Source: Lysobacter antibioticus (GTDB taxonomy: Bacteria > Pseudomonadota > Gammaproteobacteria > Xanthomonadales > Xanthomonadaceae). From it: DNA of 42,317 bases. The notes under the pieces were generated by a model that made no database searches, had not been told where the DNA came from, and was given only the letters and a program-made list of their open reading frames with translations. The position numbers were made by a program, and so were the translations under genes. The stretch lies in contig NZ_JMTZ01000028.1 in NCBI RefSeq assembly GCF_000731095.1, positions 1-42,317 on the forward strand, in the 5' to 3' direction. Each line of letters starts with the position of its first letter. Position 1 is the stretch's first letter. Shown one piece after another: positions 1 to 8,720 of this stretch.

Positions 1-105
1 TTTGGGCTTAGCAAAAGAAAGTAACCCGGCCGCGTCAGCGGACGGAAGCTTTAGATTTTGCTTTACGAGTCTGCGGCAGCAAACGCCGCAGCGGGAGACC
101 GCGCA

Positions 106-214
106 GTCGCGACTCGCGTCGCTCCTACCCTGCGATAGTTTCGAGATTTCGATCAGCGGCAACGGCAGTGCGGGTTCTGCGCGTTCCTATCGCGGCTCAC
201 GCCGCTCCTACAGG
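106..214. repeat. Two REP-like palindromic copies at the left edge
   Basis: Two related copies lie at 106-127 and 190-214. Each has a short GC stem (GCGGC-tcac-GCCGC in the second copy) followed by GCTCCTAC. From memory this matches the abundant Xanthomonadaceae intergenic element with TGTAGGAGCGGC at its edge. The rest of positions 1-255 shows no convincing gene. Confidence 0.6.
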
Positions 215-255
215 AGAAGCGACGTACCCATGCCGCTAATCGATACAACGACCGA

Positions 256-2124
256 TCAAGGCTTCGCAGCCGCCGCAGCGGCGGTCTTCGCCCGCTGCGC
301 CGCCTTCGCGCGACTCTCGTCGATGAAACGATCGGCACGCTGCTCCAATACCGGCAACGGCACCGAACCCAGGGCGAGAATCGCATCGTGGAAGGCACGG
401 ATGTCGAAGTCCTGGCCGAGCGCCTGTTCGGCCTTCGCACGCGCGCGCTCGATGCTCATCTGGCCGAGGTAGTACGACAGCGCCTGGCCCGGCCAACCGA
501 TGTAGCGGTCGACCTCGGTCTGGATTTCATGTTCGCTGAGCGCGGTGTTGTCGCGCAGGAAGGCCTGGGCGCGTTCGCGGCTCCAGCCGAGGTGGTGGAT
601 GCCGGTGTCGACCACGAGCCGACTCGCGCGCCACATCTGGTAGGTCAGATAGCCGAAGTAGTCGTAGGGCGTGTCGTACAGGCCCATCTCGATGCCGAGC
701 TTCTCCGAGTACAAGGCCCAACCTTCGCCGTAGGCGGAGATGTAGGTGTAGCGGCGGAAGTCCGGCAGGCCTTCGTGCTCGGCGGCGAGCGAGGTCTGCA
801 GGGAATGCCCGGGCGCGGATTCGTGCAGGGTCAGCGCGGCCAGGTTGAACAGCGGCCGCGACGGCAGGTCGTAGGTGTTGAGCAGGTACACGTCGCGCCC
901 GCCGCGGCCGGCGGTGTAGAACGGCGCCAGGTCCGAGGGCACCGGCCGGATCGCGAAGCGCTGGCGGGGCAGCAGGCCGATGTAGTTGCCGATCTGGCCG
1001 TCGACGCGCTTGGCCAGCCACGAGGCGCGCATCAGCAATTCGTCGCCGGTCTTCGGGTAGAACTTCGGATCGGTGCGCAAGTAGTGCAAAAATTCCGGGA
1101 ACGTGCCCTTGAAGTCGGTCTTAGCGATGGTCTGGTCCATCTGCGCGCGGATCTTCGCCACTTCCTCCAGGCCGATCTTGTGGATCTGCGCCGGCGGCAA
1201 GTCGAGCGTGGTGTATTCGCGGATCTTGGCCCGGTACAGCGCTTCGCCGTCGGGCATGGCCTCGGCCGCCAGCGTGGTGCGAGCCTGCTTCATGTACTCG
1301 TCCTGCATGAAGGCCAGCAGCTTGCGATACGCCGGCAGCACCTGCTCGTCGATCGCCTTGGCGGCCTCGGCGCGCAAGCGGGTCTGTTCGGCCGCCGGCA
1401 TGTTCGCCGGCATCTGCTTGAATGGGGTGTAGAGCAGGTTGTCGTCGAGCTTGGCGTCGACTACTTCCTTGATCGAGGCGTCGCGCCCGGTCAGGGTCAC
1501 GCGCGGCACGCTGTAGCCGCGCACCAGACCGGCGCGCATGTTGTCGATCTGTTCGTCGAAATAACGCGGGATGTCGCGCAGCTGGCCGAGGTAACGGCGA
1601 TAGCCTTCGGCGTCGCGGATCGGACGGCGCGCGGTGAAACCCAGGTTGGTCCAGAACGCGCTGTCGCTGTTGAACGGCATCTCCCAACCGCGCAGGCGCT
1701 GGTTGGCGAGCAGGCTCTGGATCTGCTGGCGGAACACCTCGTAGTTGACCGGGTCTTCGCCGCGCAGCTGCGCCTTGTCGATCGCGTCGAGTTCCTTCAG
1801 CACCTGCGCCCAATAACGCTCGCGCTCGGCCTGAGTGGCGAGGTCGACCTTGGGCAGACGGCTCGAGGCCTGGCCCTGCACGTCTTCGTCGTCGCCGCCG
1901 GCGAACTGCGCCTGCCGCCATTTCCATTCGCGCGTGTACAGCGCCTTGAAACGCACGCCGGCTTCGCTGTCGCGCGCACTCGCCTCATCGGCCGCGGACG
2001 CGGACGGCGCCGCGGTGGCGGGCGGTTCGGCGGCGAAAGCCGGTGCCAGGCTCAGGCCGAGCAACAAGGCGGCAGTCAGAGCGGCCAGGGGCGCGCGCGG
2101 CGGAGCAGTTCGGATCGAAATCAT
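256..2124 (-). CDS. Exported DUF885-family metallopeptidase-like protein
   Basis: A 622-residue protein with a Sec-type signal peptide: arginines near the start, a hydrophobic stretch over about residues 9-30, then an AFA-A cleavage site. The C-terminal half carries HESAPGH at about 434-440 and EGWALYSEK about 30 residues later, the conserved motifs of DUF885 (gluzincin-like) proteins. The family is thought to contain zinc peptidases of the cell envelope, but substrates are poorly known. The start at 2124 is chosen because the signal peptide begins there; the open frame continues upstream without a plausible start. It lies 211 nt downstream of the M24 peptidase gene on the same strand, so it may be cotranscribed and help cut proline- or hydroxyproline-rich peptides; that role is inference. 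The C-terminus is an Ala/Lys-rich tail. Confidence 0.85.
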   Translation of the reverse strand: MISIRTAPPRAPLAALTAALLLGLSLAPAFAAEPPATAAPSASAADEASARDSEAGVRFKALYTREWKWRQAQFAGGDDEDVQGQASSRLPKVDLATQAERERYWAQVLKELDAIDKAQLRGEDPVNYEVFRQQIQSLLANQRLRGWEMPFNSDSAFWTNLGFTARRPIRDAEGYRRYLGQLRDIPRYFDEQIDNMRAGLVRGYSVPRVTLTGRDASIKEVVDAKLDDNLLYTPFKQMPANMPAAEQTRLRAEAAKAIDEQVLPAYRKLLAFMQDEYMKQARTTLAAEAMPDGEALYRAKIREYTTLDLPPAQIHKIGLEEVAKIRAQMDQTIAKTDFKGTFPEFLHYLRTDPKFYPKTGDELLMRASWLAKRVDGQIGNYIGLLPRQRFAIRPVPSDLAPFYTAGRGGRDVYLLNTYDLPSRPLFNLAALTLHESAPGHSLQTSLAAEHEGLPDFRRYTYISAYGEGWALYSEKLGIEMGLYDTPYDYFGYLTYQMWRASRLVVDTGIHHLGWSRERAQAFLRDNTALSEHEIQTEVDRYIGWPGQALSYYLGQMSIERARAKAEQALGQDFDIRAFHDAILALGSVPLPVLEQRADRFIDESRAKAAQRAKTAAAAAAKP

Positions 2125-2240
2125 CGCGGGACTCGTTCGGGATTCGGACGGATGCGGGCCATCATGCGGCAATCCGCGCGAACGCGGATGTGCCTGAAGT
2201 GTCTGCCGATGCCGATCCGCGCCATGGCTTCCCCCTCTGA

Positions 2241-2288
2241 ACGGGCCGCCCGGGGGGACCGCCGATACCGGCGCGGCAGGCGGCCCGT
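2241..2288. terminator. GC-rich hairpin between M24 and DUF885 genes
   Basis: Perfect 10-bp arms ACGGGCCGCC (2241-2250) and GGCGGCCCGT (2279-2288) enclose a 28-nt GC-rich loop in the 211-nt gap. There is no T-tract, so it may be an attenuator, mRNA-end stabiliser or weak terminator rather than a classical rho-independent terminator. Confidence 0.35.
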
Positions 2289-2335
2289 GCAGAGGAAGCC
2301 CGGTGGTCGCCAGCGGACTCAACGCCGCCGGCGAC

Positions 2336-3538
2336 TCAATCGGCGAACGGCCGGTCGATCGCCAGCGACGGCGGGGTGAACCAGGCCGCGCCGTTCTCGG
2401 TCACGTAGAAGTGATCCTCCAACCGCACCCCGAACTGGCCGGGCACCACGATCATCGGCTCGTTCGAGCAGCAGTTGCCGGGCTCCAGCCCGACCCGGTT
2501 GCCGCGGACCAGATACGGCGTCTCGTGCACGCTCATGCCGCAGCCGTGCCCGGTGCGGTGCGGCAAGCCGGGCAGACGATAGTCCGGGCCCAGGCCACCG
2601 CGTTCGAGCACCGTGCGCGCGGCCTGATCGACCGCTTCGCCGCTGACGCCGGGGCGCACCGCATCGAACGCGGCCCGTTGCGCGGCGAGTTCGAGGTCCC
2701 AGATCCGCTTTTGCTCGGCGCCGGCACGGCCGCAGATGTAGGTGCGGGTGATGTCGGACTGATAGCCCTGCACCGCGCAGCCGGTGTCGATCAACACCAG
2801 TTCGCCTTCGCGCAGGGTCTGCTCGCCGGGAATGCCGTGCGGGTACGCGGTCGCTTCGCCGAACTGGACGATGCAGAAGGTCGAACCGTTGTCGGCACCG
2901 AACGCGCGATGCGCCTCGTCGATGAAACGGCGCAAGGTCGCCGTGCTCACGCCCTCGTCGGCCAGGCCGGCGGCGAGCCGGTGCACCTGCAGGGTCATCG
3001 CCGTGGCCTGCTTCATCAACGCCAGTTCGGCCTCGGTCTTGCGTGCCCTGCAACCGTCGACGATGGCGCTCGCATCGACGATGTCGAGCGTCGGCGCCAG
3101 CGCGCGCAAGGCGGTGAACACCGCATACGGCGCGCCCGGGTCGAGCGCCAGCCGGGCGGCGCCGCGCGCGCGCATCGTGTCGAGGACGAGTGCGCAGGGG
3201 TCTTCGTGTTCTTCCCACAGGCGCAATTGGCCCGGGATCTTGAGCACGTGCGAAAGCGAGCCGGATTCGAAGCCCGGGCAGATCACCGCCGGGTCGCCGT
3301 CGAGGGTCAGCAGCATCGCCACCAGGCGCTCGCTGGCGCCCCAGGGCACCCCGGTGAAATAACGCAGCGAGGTGCCGGCGGTGATCAGCAAGGCCTCGCA
3401 GCCCTCGCGCCGCATCAGCTCGCGCGCACGCTCGATGCGTTGCGCGTACTCGTGGGCGCCGATCGCCGGTGCGCGCTCACTCCACGGTTGCAGGCCGGCA
3501 CGCGCCTGCTCGAGGGTCAAACCACCGATCTGATTCAA
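2336..3538 (-). CDS. M24-family Xaa-Pro-type peptidase
   Basis: A 400-residue cytoplasmic creatinase/prolidase-fold metallopeptidase. The five metal ligands expected for M24 are all visible: Asp251, Asp262, His331 (in HRTGHG), Glu360 (NEPM) and Glu374 (LEDHFYVT). The N-terminal half is the creatinase-N domain. The start is a TTG whose last two bases overlap the upstream ALDH stop (TTGA), with GGAG about seven bases ahead; the long open frame upstream antisense-overlaps nothing real and simply runs through the ALDH gene in another frame. Being translationally coupled to the hydroxyproline operon, it plausibly cleaves imported Xaa-Pro or Xaa-Hyp di- or tripeptides to feed the pathway. The family is known for proline-specific cleavage; activity on hydroxyproline peptides is inference. 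Confidence 0.88.
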   Translation of the reverse strand: MNQIGGLTLEQARAGLQPWSERAPAIGAHEYAQRIERARELMRREGCEALLITAGTSLRYFTGVPWGASERLVAMLLTLDGDPAVICPGFESGSLSHVLKIPGQLRLWEEHEDPCALVLDTMRARGAARLALDPGAPYAVFTALRALAPTLDIVDASAIVDGCRARKTEAELALMKQATAMTLQVHRLAAGLADEGVSTATLRRFIDEAHRAFGADNGSTFCIVQFGEATAYPHGIPGEQTLREGELVLIDTGCAVQGYQSDITRTYICGRAGAEQKRIWDLELAAQRAAFDAVRPGVSGEAVDQAARTVLERGGLGPDYRLPGLPHRTGHGCGMSVHETPYLVRGNRVGLEPGNCCSNEPMIVVPGQFGVRLEDHFYVTENGAAWFTPPSLAIDRPFAD

Positions 3539-5121
3539 GGCGCAGCTCCAAGGTCGTCGTAGGTCCAGCGGCCGTCGACCTGACGCGCGATGCCGCCGGG
3601 ATTGCGGTCGCGCAACTCCAGCGGCAGCAATTCGTCGCGCACGTGGTCGTAGCAATGCAAGGCGGCGAAGCGGCGAATCGCCGCCGGCAACCCGACCGCA
3701 GTGAAGCCGGGATGGCCGGTGCTCGGGTAGGGCCCGCCATGGTGCATGGCCGGACTCACTGCGACGCCGGTCGGCATGCGGCTGGCGATCAGGCGGCCGA
3801 CGCGCGGGCGCAGGCTCGCCGCCAGGCGGGCCTCGTCGGCGGCGTCGGGTTCGCCGGCATAGATGGTGCCGGTCAGATTGCCTTCGAGCCCCTGCGCGAT
3901 CGCTACCGCCTGTTCGATACCGTCGACGCGCACGACCAGGCTCACCGGCCCGAAGGCCTCGCTCTGCAAGCGCCGGTCGGCGAGGAACGTCGCCGCATCG
4001 ACGCTGAGCAGCGCCGGTTGCACGCGATACCCCTCGCCTTCTGCGGTGGCGCCGCCGGCGACGAGTTCCGCGCCGGCCTCGCGCCAATCGCTGAGCCCTT
4101 GCTGCAGATGATCGAGCACGCCGCGCGAGAACATCACCCCGGACGGGGCCTGCGCGAACGAAGCCGCGGCTGCGGCGACGAAGCCATCGCCGTCGGCGCC
4201 GCGCGGCAGCACCACGATGCCGGGATGGGTGCAGAACTGACCGGTGCCCATGGTGCAGGACGCGAAGAACTCCTGCGCCAACGCGTCGCCGCGCTCGCGC
4301 AGCGCGCCTTCGAGCAAGAACACCGGATTGACGCTGGACAGTTCCAGATAGGCCGGCACGCCCGCCGCGTCGGCCCGCGCCTTCAGCGCCAGGCCGGCGT
4401 TGCGGCTGCCGGTGAAGGCGAGCGCACCGAGCCGCGCATCGCCGGCCAGGGCCAGCCCGTGCGCGGGGTCGAGGTGATACAGCACCTGCAAGGCCGCGGC
4501 CGGCAAGCCGGCCTCGACCAGGGCGCGGTGGGCGAGTTCGGCCAGACGCTGGCTGGTCGCCGGGTGCGAGGGATGCACTTTGGCGATGACCGGGTTGCGG
4601 GCGGCGATGGCCGAAGCGAAATCGCTGCCGGCCACCGCGTTGAAGGCGAACGGGAAATTGTTCGGCCCGAAGATCAGCACCGGTTTGTGCAGCGGCGCGA
4701 GATGACTGCGCAGACCGGCCGCGGTGTCGATGATCGGCTGGGTCCACGAACGCTCGCGCACCGCCCGCGCGGCCTGGCGCAACTGCCCGGTGGTGCGCGG
4801 CAATTCGACCTTGGCCAGACGCGGTTCGATCGGCAGCGCCGTTTCCAGATGCGCGAGCGCGACCAGGTCCGGCCCGTCGTGTTCGATGCCGAGCGCATAC
4901 GCCTCGAGGAAATCGGCGATGCGTTCGGGATCGGCCGCGGCCAGTTCGTCGGCGACGGCGCAGGCCGAGGCCAGCGCGGCCTCGGCGTCGGCCGCGCCGG
5001 ACACCGGGAACGCCGGTCCGAACGGCGTGCCGCGGGTCGGATCGAAGGCGCGGAAATCGCCGCCGGCATCGCGCGAGGCCTGCCAGCGCCCTTCGATCAG
5101 TACCGGTTCGCGCGCGCCCAT
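3535..5121 (-). CDS. Alpha-ketoglutaric semialdehyde dehydrogenase (2,5-dioxovalerate dehydrogenase)
   Basis: A 528-residue NAD(P)-dependent aldehyde dehydrogenase. Catalytic residues are visible: oxyanion Asn in FGPNNFPF (about 154-155), Glu260 in YLELSSVNP and nucleophile Cys297 in GTGQFCTHPG. The extended length and the GQFCTHPG signature match the KGSADH family of hydroxyproline and sugar-acid pathways. It oxidises 2-oxoglutarate semialdehyde to 2-oxoglutarate, the last step of trans-4-hydroxyproline breakdown. The start at 5121 follows the upstream deaminase stop by one base (TGAGATG), and the 3-prime end overlaps the M24 start, so it is inside a tightly coupled operon. Confidence 0.93.
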   Translation of the reverse strand: MGAREPVLIEGRWQASRDAGGDFRAFDPTRGTPFGPAFPVSGAADAEAALASACAVADELAAADPERIADFLEAYALGIEHDGPDLVALAHLETALPIEPRLAKVELPRTTGQLRQAARAVRERSWTQPIIDTAAGLRSHLAPLHKPVLIFGPNNFPFAFNAVAGSDFASAIAARNPVIAKVHPSHPATSQRLAELAHRALVEAGLPAAALQVLYHLDPAHGLALAGDARLGALAFTGSRNAGLALKARADAAGVPAYLELSSVNPVFLLEGALRERGDALAQEFFASCTMGTGQFCTHPGIVVLPRGADGDGFVAAAAASFAQAPSGVMFSRGVLDHLQQGLSDWREAGAELVAGGATAEGEGYRVQPALLSVDAATFLADRRLQSEAFGPVSLVVRVDGIEQAVAIAQGLEGNLTGTIYAGEPDAADEARLAASLRPRVGRLIASRMPTGVAVSPAMHHGGPYPSTGHPGFTAVGLPAAIRRFAALHCYDHVRDELLPLELRDRNPGGIARQVDGRWTYDDLGAAP

Positions 5122-5122
5122 C

Positions 5123-6028
5123 TCAGCGGCCCGGATGCGCGGCGATGGCGCGCTCGATCACGGCGAGCGCGGCGTCGCGCTCGGCACCGACCAGGACCAT
5201 GCGCGGCGCGCGCACGTGCTCACTGCCCAGGCCGACGCGCTCCTGCACCAGCTTGATCAGTTGGACGAACTTCGGCACGGTGTCCAGGCGCAACAGCGGC
5301 AGGAACCAGGCGTAGAGATCGGCCGCGGCGCGCGCACCGCCGTCGCGGGCGAGTTCGAACAACTGCACCGATTCTTTCGGATAGGCGTTGACCAGGCCGG
5401 CGATCCAGCCGGTCGCGCCCATCGCCACGCCCTCGACCACCGCATCGTCCATGCCGACCAGCAGGTCGAGGCGCTCGCCCAGCAGCGAACGGATCGCGGC
5501 AAAGCGGCGCACATCGGTCGAGGATTCCTTGACCGCCTGCAGGTTCGGCAGTTCGGCGGCGAGTTCGGCGATCTGCTCGGGCACGAAATCGGTCTTATAG
5601 GCGATCGGATTGTTGTAGAGCATGCACGGCAGCGGGGTCGCTTCGATCACTGCGCGCACATGCGCCTTCATTTCGCGCCAGTCGCTCGAATACACGTACG
5701 GCGGCAGCACCATCAGGCCGGCACAGCCGATCGCCGCGGCCTCGCGCGCCAAGCGCACGGCTTCGTCGGTCGACAACGCGGCGATGCCGGGGATCACCGG
5801 CGCGCGGCCGTCGAGCGCCTGCACCAGGGTGCGCAGGATCGCCAGCTTGTCCTCGAAGCTCAGCGTCGCCGCTTCGCCGAGCGAACCCAGCGGCACGATG
5901 CCGACGCAGCCGGCATCGATCAAGGTGCGCGCGTGTTCGGCGAGGAAGGCGTGATCGATCGCACCGTCGGCGCGGAACGGGGTGGTGATCGCGGGGATGA
6001 CGCCACGCCAGAACGAAGCATTGCTCAT
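5123..6028 (-). CDS. lhpC: 1-pyrroline-4-hydroxy-2-carboxylate deaminase
   Basis: A 301-residue member of the DapA/N-acetylneuraminate lyase TIM-barrel family. The Schiff-base lysine is Lys167 in VKESS and the proton-relay tyrosine is Tyr138 in LYNNP; GSLGE (48-52) replaces the GTTGE of true dihydrodipicolinate synthases. Within this operon the function follows closely: it converts 1-pyrroline-4-hydroxy-2-carboxylate, made by D-hydroxyproline dehydrogenase, to 2-oxoglutarate semialdehyde plus ammonia. The ATG overlaps the preceding TAA by one base (TAATG). DapA itself is unlikely given the motif change and context. Confidence 0.92.
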   Translation of the reverse strand: MSNASFWRGVIPAITTPFRADGAIDHAFLAEHARTLIDAGCVGIVPLGSLGEAATLSFEDKLAILRTLVQALDGRAPVIPGIAALSTDEAVRLAREAAAIGCAGLMVLPPYVYSSDWREMKAHVRAVIEATPLPCMLYNNPIAYKTDFVPEQIAELAAELPNLQAVKESSTDVRRFAAIRSLLGERLDLLVGMDDAVVEGVAMGATGWIAGLVNAYPKESVQLFELARDGGARAAADLYAWFLPLLRLDTVPKFVQLIKLVQERVGLGSEHVRAPRMVLVGAERDAALAVIERAIAAHPGR

Positions 6029-7347
6029 TAGACAGACCCTTTGGATTCGGTAAGGAAAGTACGATCGGAACAAGAACCGGCTGCGGCCAAACTGGCCAGC
6101 CGGGTGGGAAAAACCGGCGGCCGCGCGGCATGCGCACGCGTCGCCGGCACCAGCAGACCCAACTCGGTCAGCGCCGTGCCGCAGATGCGGCCCTGGCAAC
6201 TGCCCATGCCGCAACGCGTGGCCAGCTTGGCCGCGCGCGCGTCGGAATATCCTTGCAACTGCGCCAACGCCACGTCCTCGCAGCGGCATACCAGCGTGGC
6301 CGGCTCGGCGAGCTTGCGCACGTCGTCGCGCAGGTCGAAGTAACGCGGCAACAGAGCGGCGAAGGCGCGTGCGTGGCGACGGCGCGGACGCAGCGCACGC
6401 GCGGCATCGTCTGCGCCGGCGGCGGCGTGACCGGCCATCGCGCCTTCGACACGCGCGACATCGACGCCGCCGATGCCGCAGGCTTCGCCGGCTGCGTACA
6501 CGCCGTCGACGCTGGTCATCAGCCGCTCGTCGACGCGCACGCGCGGATGGCGACCGTCGAGTTCGAGCGCGCAGCCCAGCTGCGCGGCGAGTTCGGTGTT
6601 CGGCACCAGGCCGTAGCCGACCGCGACCTGGTCGCAGGCGATGCGTTCGACTCCGCGCGCGCTTGCGATCTCGACTTCGCGCACCCGCTCGTCGCCGTGC
6701 ACGGCGCGTACCCAGCTCGCGCGCCGATAGGCCACACCGGCCAGGCGCGTGCGCAACGCCGCGGCCTGCAGCAACTTGCCCGGCCAGCGCCACAACTGCG
6801 AGGCGAACGCCATCAGCGCCGCGTCCGGCGCCTGTTCGCAGATCGCCAGCACCTGCGCGCCGTGTCGGCGCAAGGTCGCGGCCGAGGCCAACAGCAGCGG
6901 GCCGCTGCCGGCGAGGAGCACGCGCTTGCCGGCGATCGGCCAGCCTTGTTTGACCAGGGCCTGCAGGGCGCCGGCGCCGGTGACGCCGGGCAAGGTCCAG
7001 CCCGGGAACGGCAATAACAGTTCGCGCGCGCCGGTGGCCAGCACCAGGGCGCCGTATTCGATTTCGCGCACCAGGCCGGCTTCTTCGATCAGCACCCGGC
7101 CAGGCGCGGTCGCAACGACCTGCGCCTGCGGCAGCCAATGCAGATTGCTGCGCGCGCGCATCTCCGCCACTGCGAGGCGCGCGGCGGCCGGTGCGGATTT
7201 GCGCACGTCGTGGCGCCAGACCTGCCCGCCCGGATTCGCCTGCAGATCGACCAGCACGACGTTGACGCCGTGGCTCGCCGCGGCGCGCGCCGCCGCCAGC
7301 CCGGCCGGGCCGGCGCCAATCACCAGCACGTCGCAGGGCTCAGTCAT
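6028..7347 (-). CDS. D-hydroxyproline dehydrogenase, alpha-type FAD/NAD(P)-binding subunit
   Basis: A 439-residue pyridine-nucleotide-disulfide-fold flavoprotein. The N-terminus has the dinucleotide motif VIGAGPAGLAAA, a second GSGPLL motif lies mid-protein, and the C-terminus has a BFD-like iron-sulfur domain with Cys354-x-Cys356 and Cys379-x4-Cys384 (CGMGSCQGRIC). This architecture matches the alpha subunits of multi-subunit opine, octopine and D-hydroxyproline dehydrogenases (HcnB/OoxA/LhpE type). It forms an operon with a small 2Fe-2S protein and a DadA-like subunit, the usual heteromer that feeds electrons from D-hydroxyproline to the respiratory chain. Its ATG overlaps the end of the 2Fe-2S gene by 8 nt. 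Confidence 0.88.
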   Translation of the reverse strand: MTEPCDVLVIGAGPAGLAAARAAASHGVNVVLVDLQANPGGQVWRHDVRKSAPAAARLAVAEMRARSNLHWLPQAQVVATAPGRVLIEEAGLVREIEYGALVLATGARELLLPFPGWTLPGVTGAGALQALVKQGWPIAGKRVLLAGSGPLLLASAATLRRHGAQVLAICEQAPDAALMAFASQLWRWPGKLLQAAALRTRLAGVAYRRASWVRAVHGDERVREVEIASARGVERIACDQVAVGYGLVPNTELAAQLGCALELDGRHPRVRVDERLMTSVDGVYAAGEACGIGGVDVARVEGAMAGHAAAGADDAARALRPRRRHARAFAALLPRYFDLRDDVRKLAEPATLVCRCEDVALAQLQGYSDARAAKLATRCGMGSCQGRICGTALTELGLLVPATRAHAARPPVFPTRLASLAAAGSCSDRTFLTESKGSV

Positions 7348-7588
7348 CGCGCTGCACCTGCATGCCGTCGCGCGCCACCACTACGCAGGCGCGTTGATGG
7401 GCGACGCCGTCGATGCTGACCCGGCATTCGAAACACAGGCCCATGCCGCACAGCGGCGCACGCGTCTCGCCGCTGCGCGAGCGGCGAAAACGCAGACCGA
7501 GTTGGGCCACGGCCGCGGCGACATTGGCCCCGACCGGCACTTCGACGGCGATGCCGTCGATCGACAACTGCACGCTCGGACGTTTCAT
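7340..7588 (-). CDS. Small (2Fe-2S) subunit of D-hydroxyproline dehydrogenase
   Basis: An 82-residue plant-type ferredoxin-like protein of the HcnA/LhpF class. Cysteines at 47, 52, 55 and 68 (LCGMGLCFECRV, then RACVV) give the C-x4-C-x2-C-x12-C pattern of a 2Fe-2S site. It lies between the two flavoprotein genes, overlapping the upstream one by four bases (ATGA) and the downstream one by eight. Its likely role is electron transfer between the subunits of the membrane-associated dehydrogenase. It is short but intact for the family. Confidence 0.88.
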   Translation of the reverse strand: MKRPSVQLSIDGIAVEVPVGANVAAAVAQLGLRFRRSRSGETRAPLCGMGLCFECRVSIDGVAHQRACVVVARDGMQVQRDD

Positions 7589-8715
7589 CGCAGCGCACGC
7601 TCCTGCAGGACACGCTCCGGCAAGAAAGGCGCAGGATCGATCGCCGGCGCGCGGCCGAGCATCTGGTCGAGCAACAGCTGCGCCGTACCCAGCGCGGTGG
7701 TCACACCGAGCCCTTCGTGACCGGCCGCGACCCAGGTGCGCGGCCGGTCGGCGACCGCGCCGATGTAGGGCCGGCCGTCGGGCGTGGTCGGCCGGAAACC
7801 GGTCCACACCCGCAGCGCCTGCAACTCGCGCAACATCGGCAGGAACGCGAAAGCGCGGTCGAGCATGCGCCGCAGCATCGGCAGCGACACCGCGCGATCC
7901 TCGACACCGAACTCGCGCGAGGAGCCGATCAGGATCTGCCCGGTCGGACGCGGCTGCACGTTGAAGGCGACGCTGCTGTCGGCATCGCCGTGGGCGCTGT
8001 CGGCATAGCCGAGTTCGAGCAATTGATGGCGCACCCGCCCGGGGTAGCGCTCGGTGATGACCAGATGCCCTTTGCGTGCGCGCATCGGCAACTGCGGCAA
8101 CAATTCGGGCACGGCGCAACCGGTCGCGACCAGGACCGGACCGACCAATTCGCTGCCGTCGTCCAGGCGCGCACCGTTGGCGCTCAGCTCGACGGCACGA
8201 CGCCCCAGGAACCCCGTAGCGCCGGCCTGCAGGGCGCGCTCGAACAGATGCTGGGCGACGCGCGGCGGATATACCACCGCCTCGTCGGCGACCAACATGC
8301 CGCCGCACAGCCCCGGGGTGAGGCCGGGTTCGAGTCGGTATAACTCGTCGGCGCCGATTCGCTGCGCGCGAACGCCGGACGCGGCCAGGCGCGCGATCTT
8401 CGCGGCGACGCCGTCGAACTCGCGCGCCTCGCGCGCGACCCACAAGGTGCCGCAACGGCTGAATTCGGCTTCGGGCAGATCGGCGAAGCGTTCCCACAGC
8501 GCCAGCGAATACCGCGACAAGGCCAACTCGGCCGGGTCGTCGTCCATCGCCACCAGATGCCCCATCGCCGCCGCGGTGGCACCGCCGCCGACCGGGCCGG
8601 GCTCGACCACGGCGACCCGCAGCCCTTCCTGCACGGCACGCTCGGCGCAGGCGCTGCCGACGATGCCGGCACCGACCACGATCAGGTCGTAGCTGTTGGA
8701 AGGCGCTGCGCTCAT
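7585..8715 (-). CDS. D-hydroxyproline dehydrogenase, beta-type DadA-like FAD subunit
   Basis: A 376-residue DAO/DadA-fold FAD oxidoreductase. The FAD-binding motif VVGAGIVGSACAE is at about 13-25 and the conserved C-terminal FRPTTPDGRPYIG segment of D-amino-acid dehydrogenases is present. As the substrate-oxidising subunit (LhpB-type) it turns cis-4-hydroxy-D-proline into 1-pyrroline-4-hydroxy-2-carboxylate. The gene follows the epimerase by 5 nt and overlaps the 2Fe-2S gene by ATGA. Alternatives such as D-proline or sarcosine oxidation are less likely given the epimerase and deaminase neighbours. Confidence 0.9.
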   Translation of the reverse strand: MSAAPSNSYDLIVVGAGIVGSACAERAVQEGLRVAVVEPGPVGGGATAAAMGHLVAMDDDPAELALSRYSLALWERFADLPEAEFSRCGTLWVAREAREFDGVAAKIARLAASGVRAQRIGADELYRLEPGLTPGLCGGMLVADEAVVYPPRVAQHLFERALQAGATGFLGRRAVELSANGARLDDGSELVGPVLVATGCAVPELLPQLPMRARKGHLVITERYPGRVRHQLLELGYADSAHGDADSSVAFNVQPRPTGQILIGSSREFGVEDRAVSLPMLRRMLDRAFAFLPMLRELQALRVWTGFRPTTPDGRPYIGAVADRPRTWVAAGHEGLGVTTALGTAQLLLDQMLGRAPAIDPAPFLPERVLQERALR

Positions 8716-8720
8716 GCCGG

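Noticed and set aside
388-2379. Long plus-strand open frame of 663 codons
   Set aside because: Antisense shadow of the DUF885 gene; composition rich in Arg/Ala/Gly/His with no family motif, as expected in high-GC DNA.
2336-4747. Apparent single 803-codon protein joining an ALDH-region frame to the M24 peptidase
   Set aside because: The upstream half is a different frame of the KGSADH gene with no recognisable domain; the M24 protein begins at the TTG overlapping the KGSADH stop.
5123-6028. Dihydrodipicolinate synthase (DapA)
   Set aside because: The GSLGE motif in place of GTTGE and the position inside a hydroxyproline operon fit the pyrroline-hydroxycarboxylate deaminase better.
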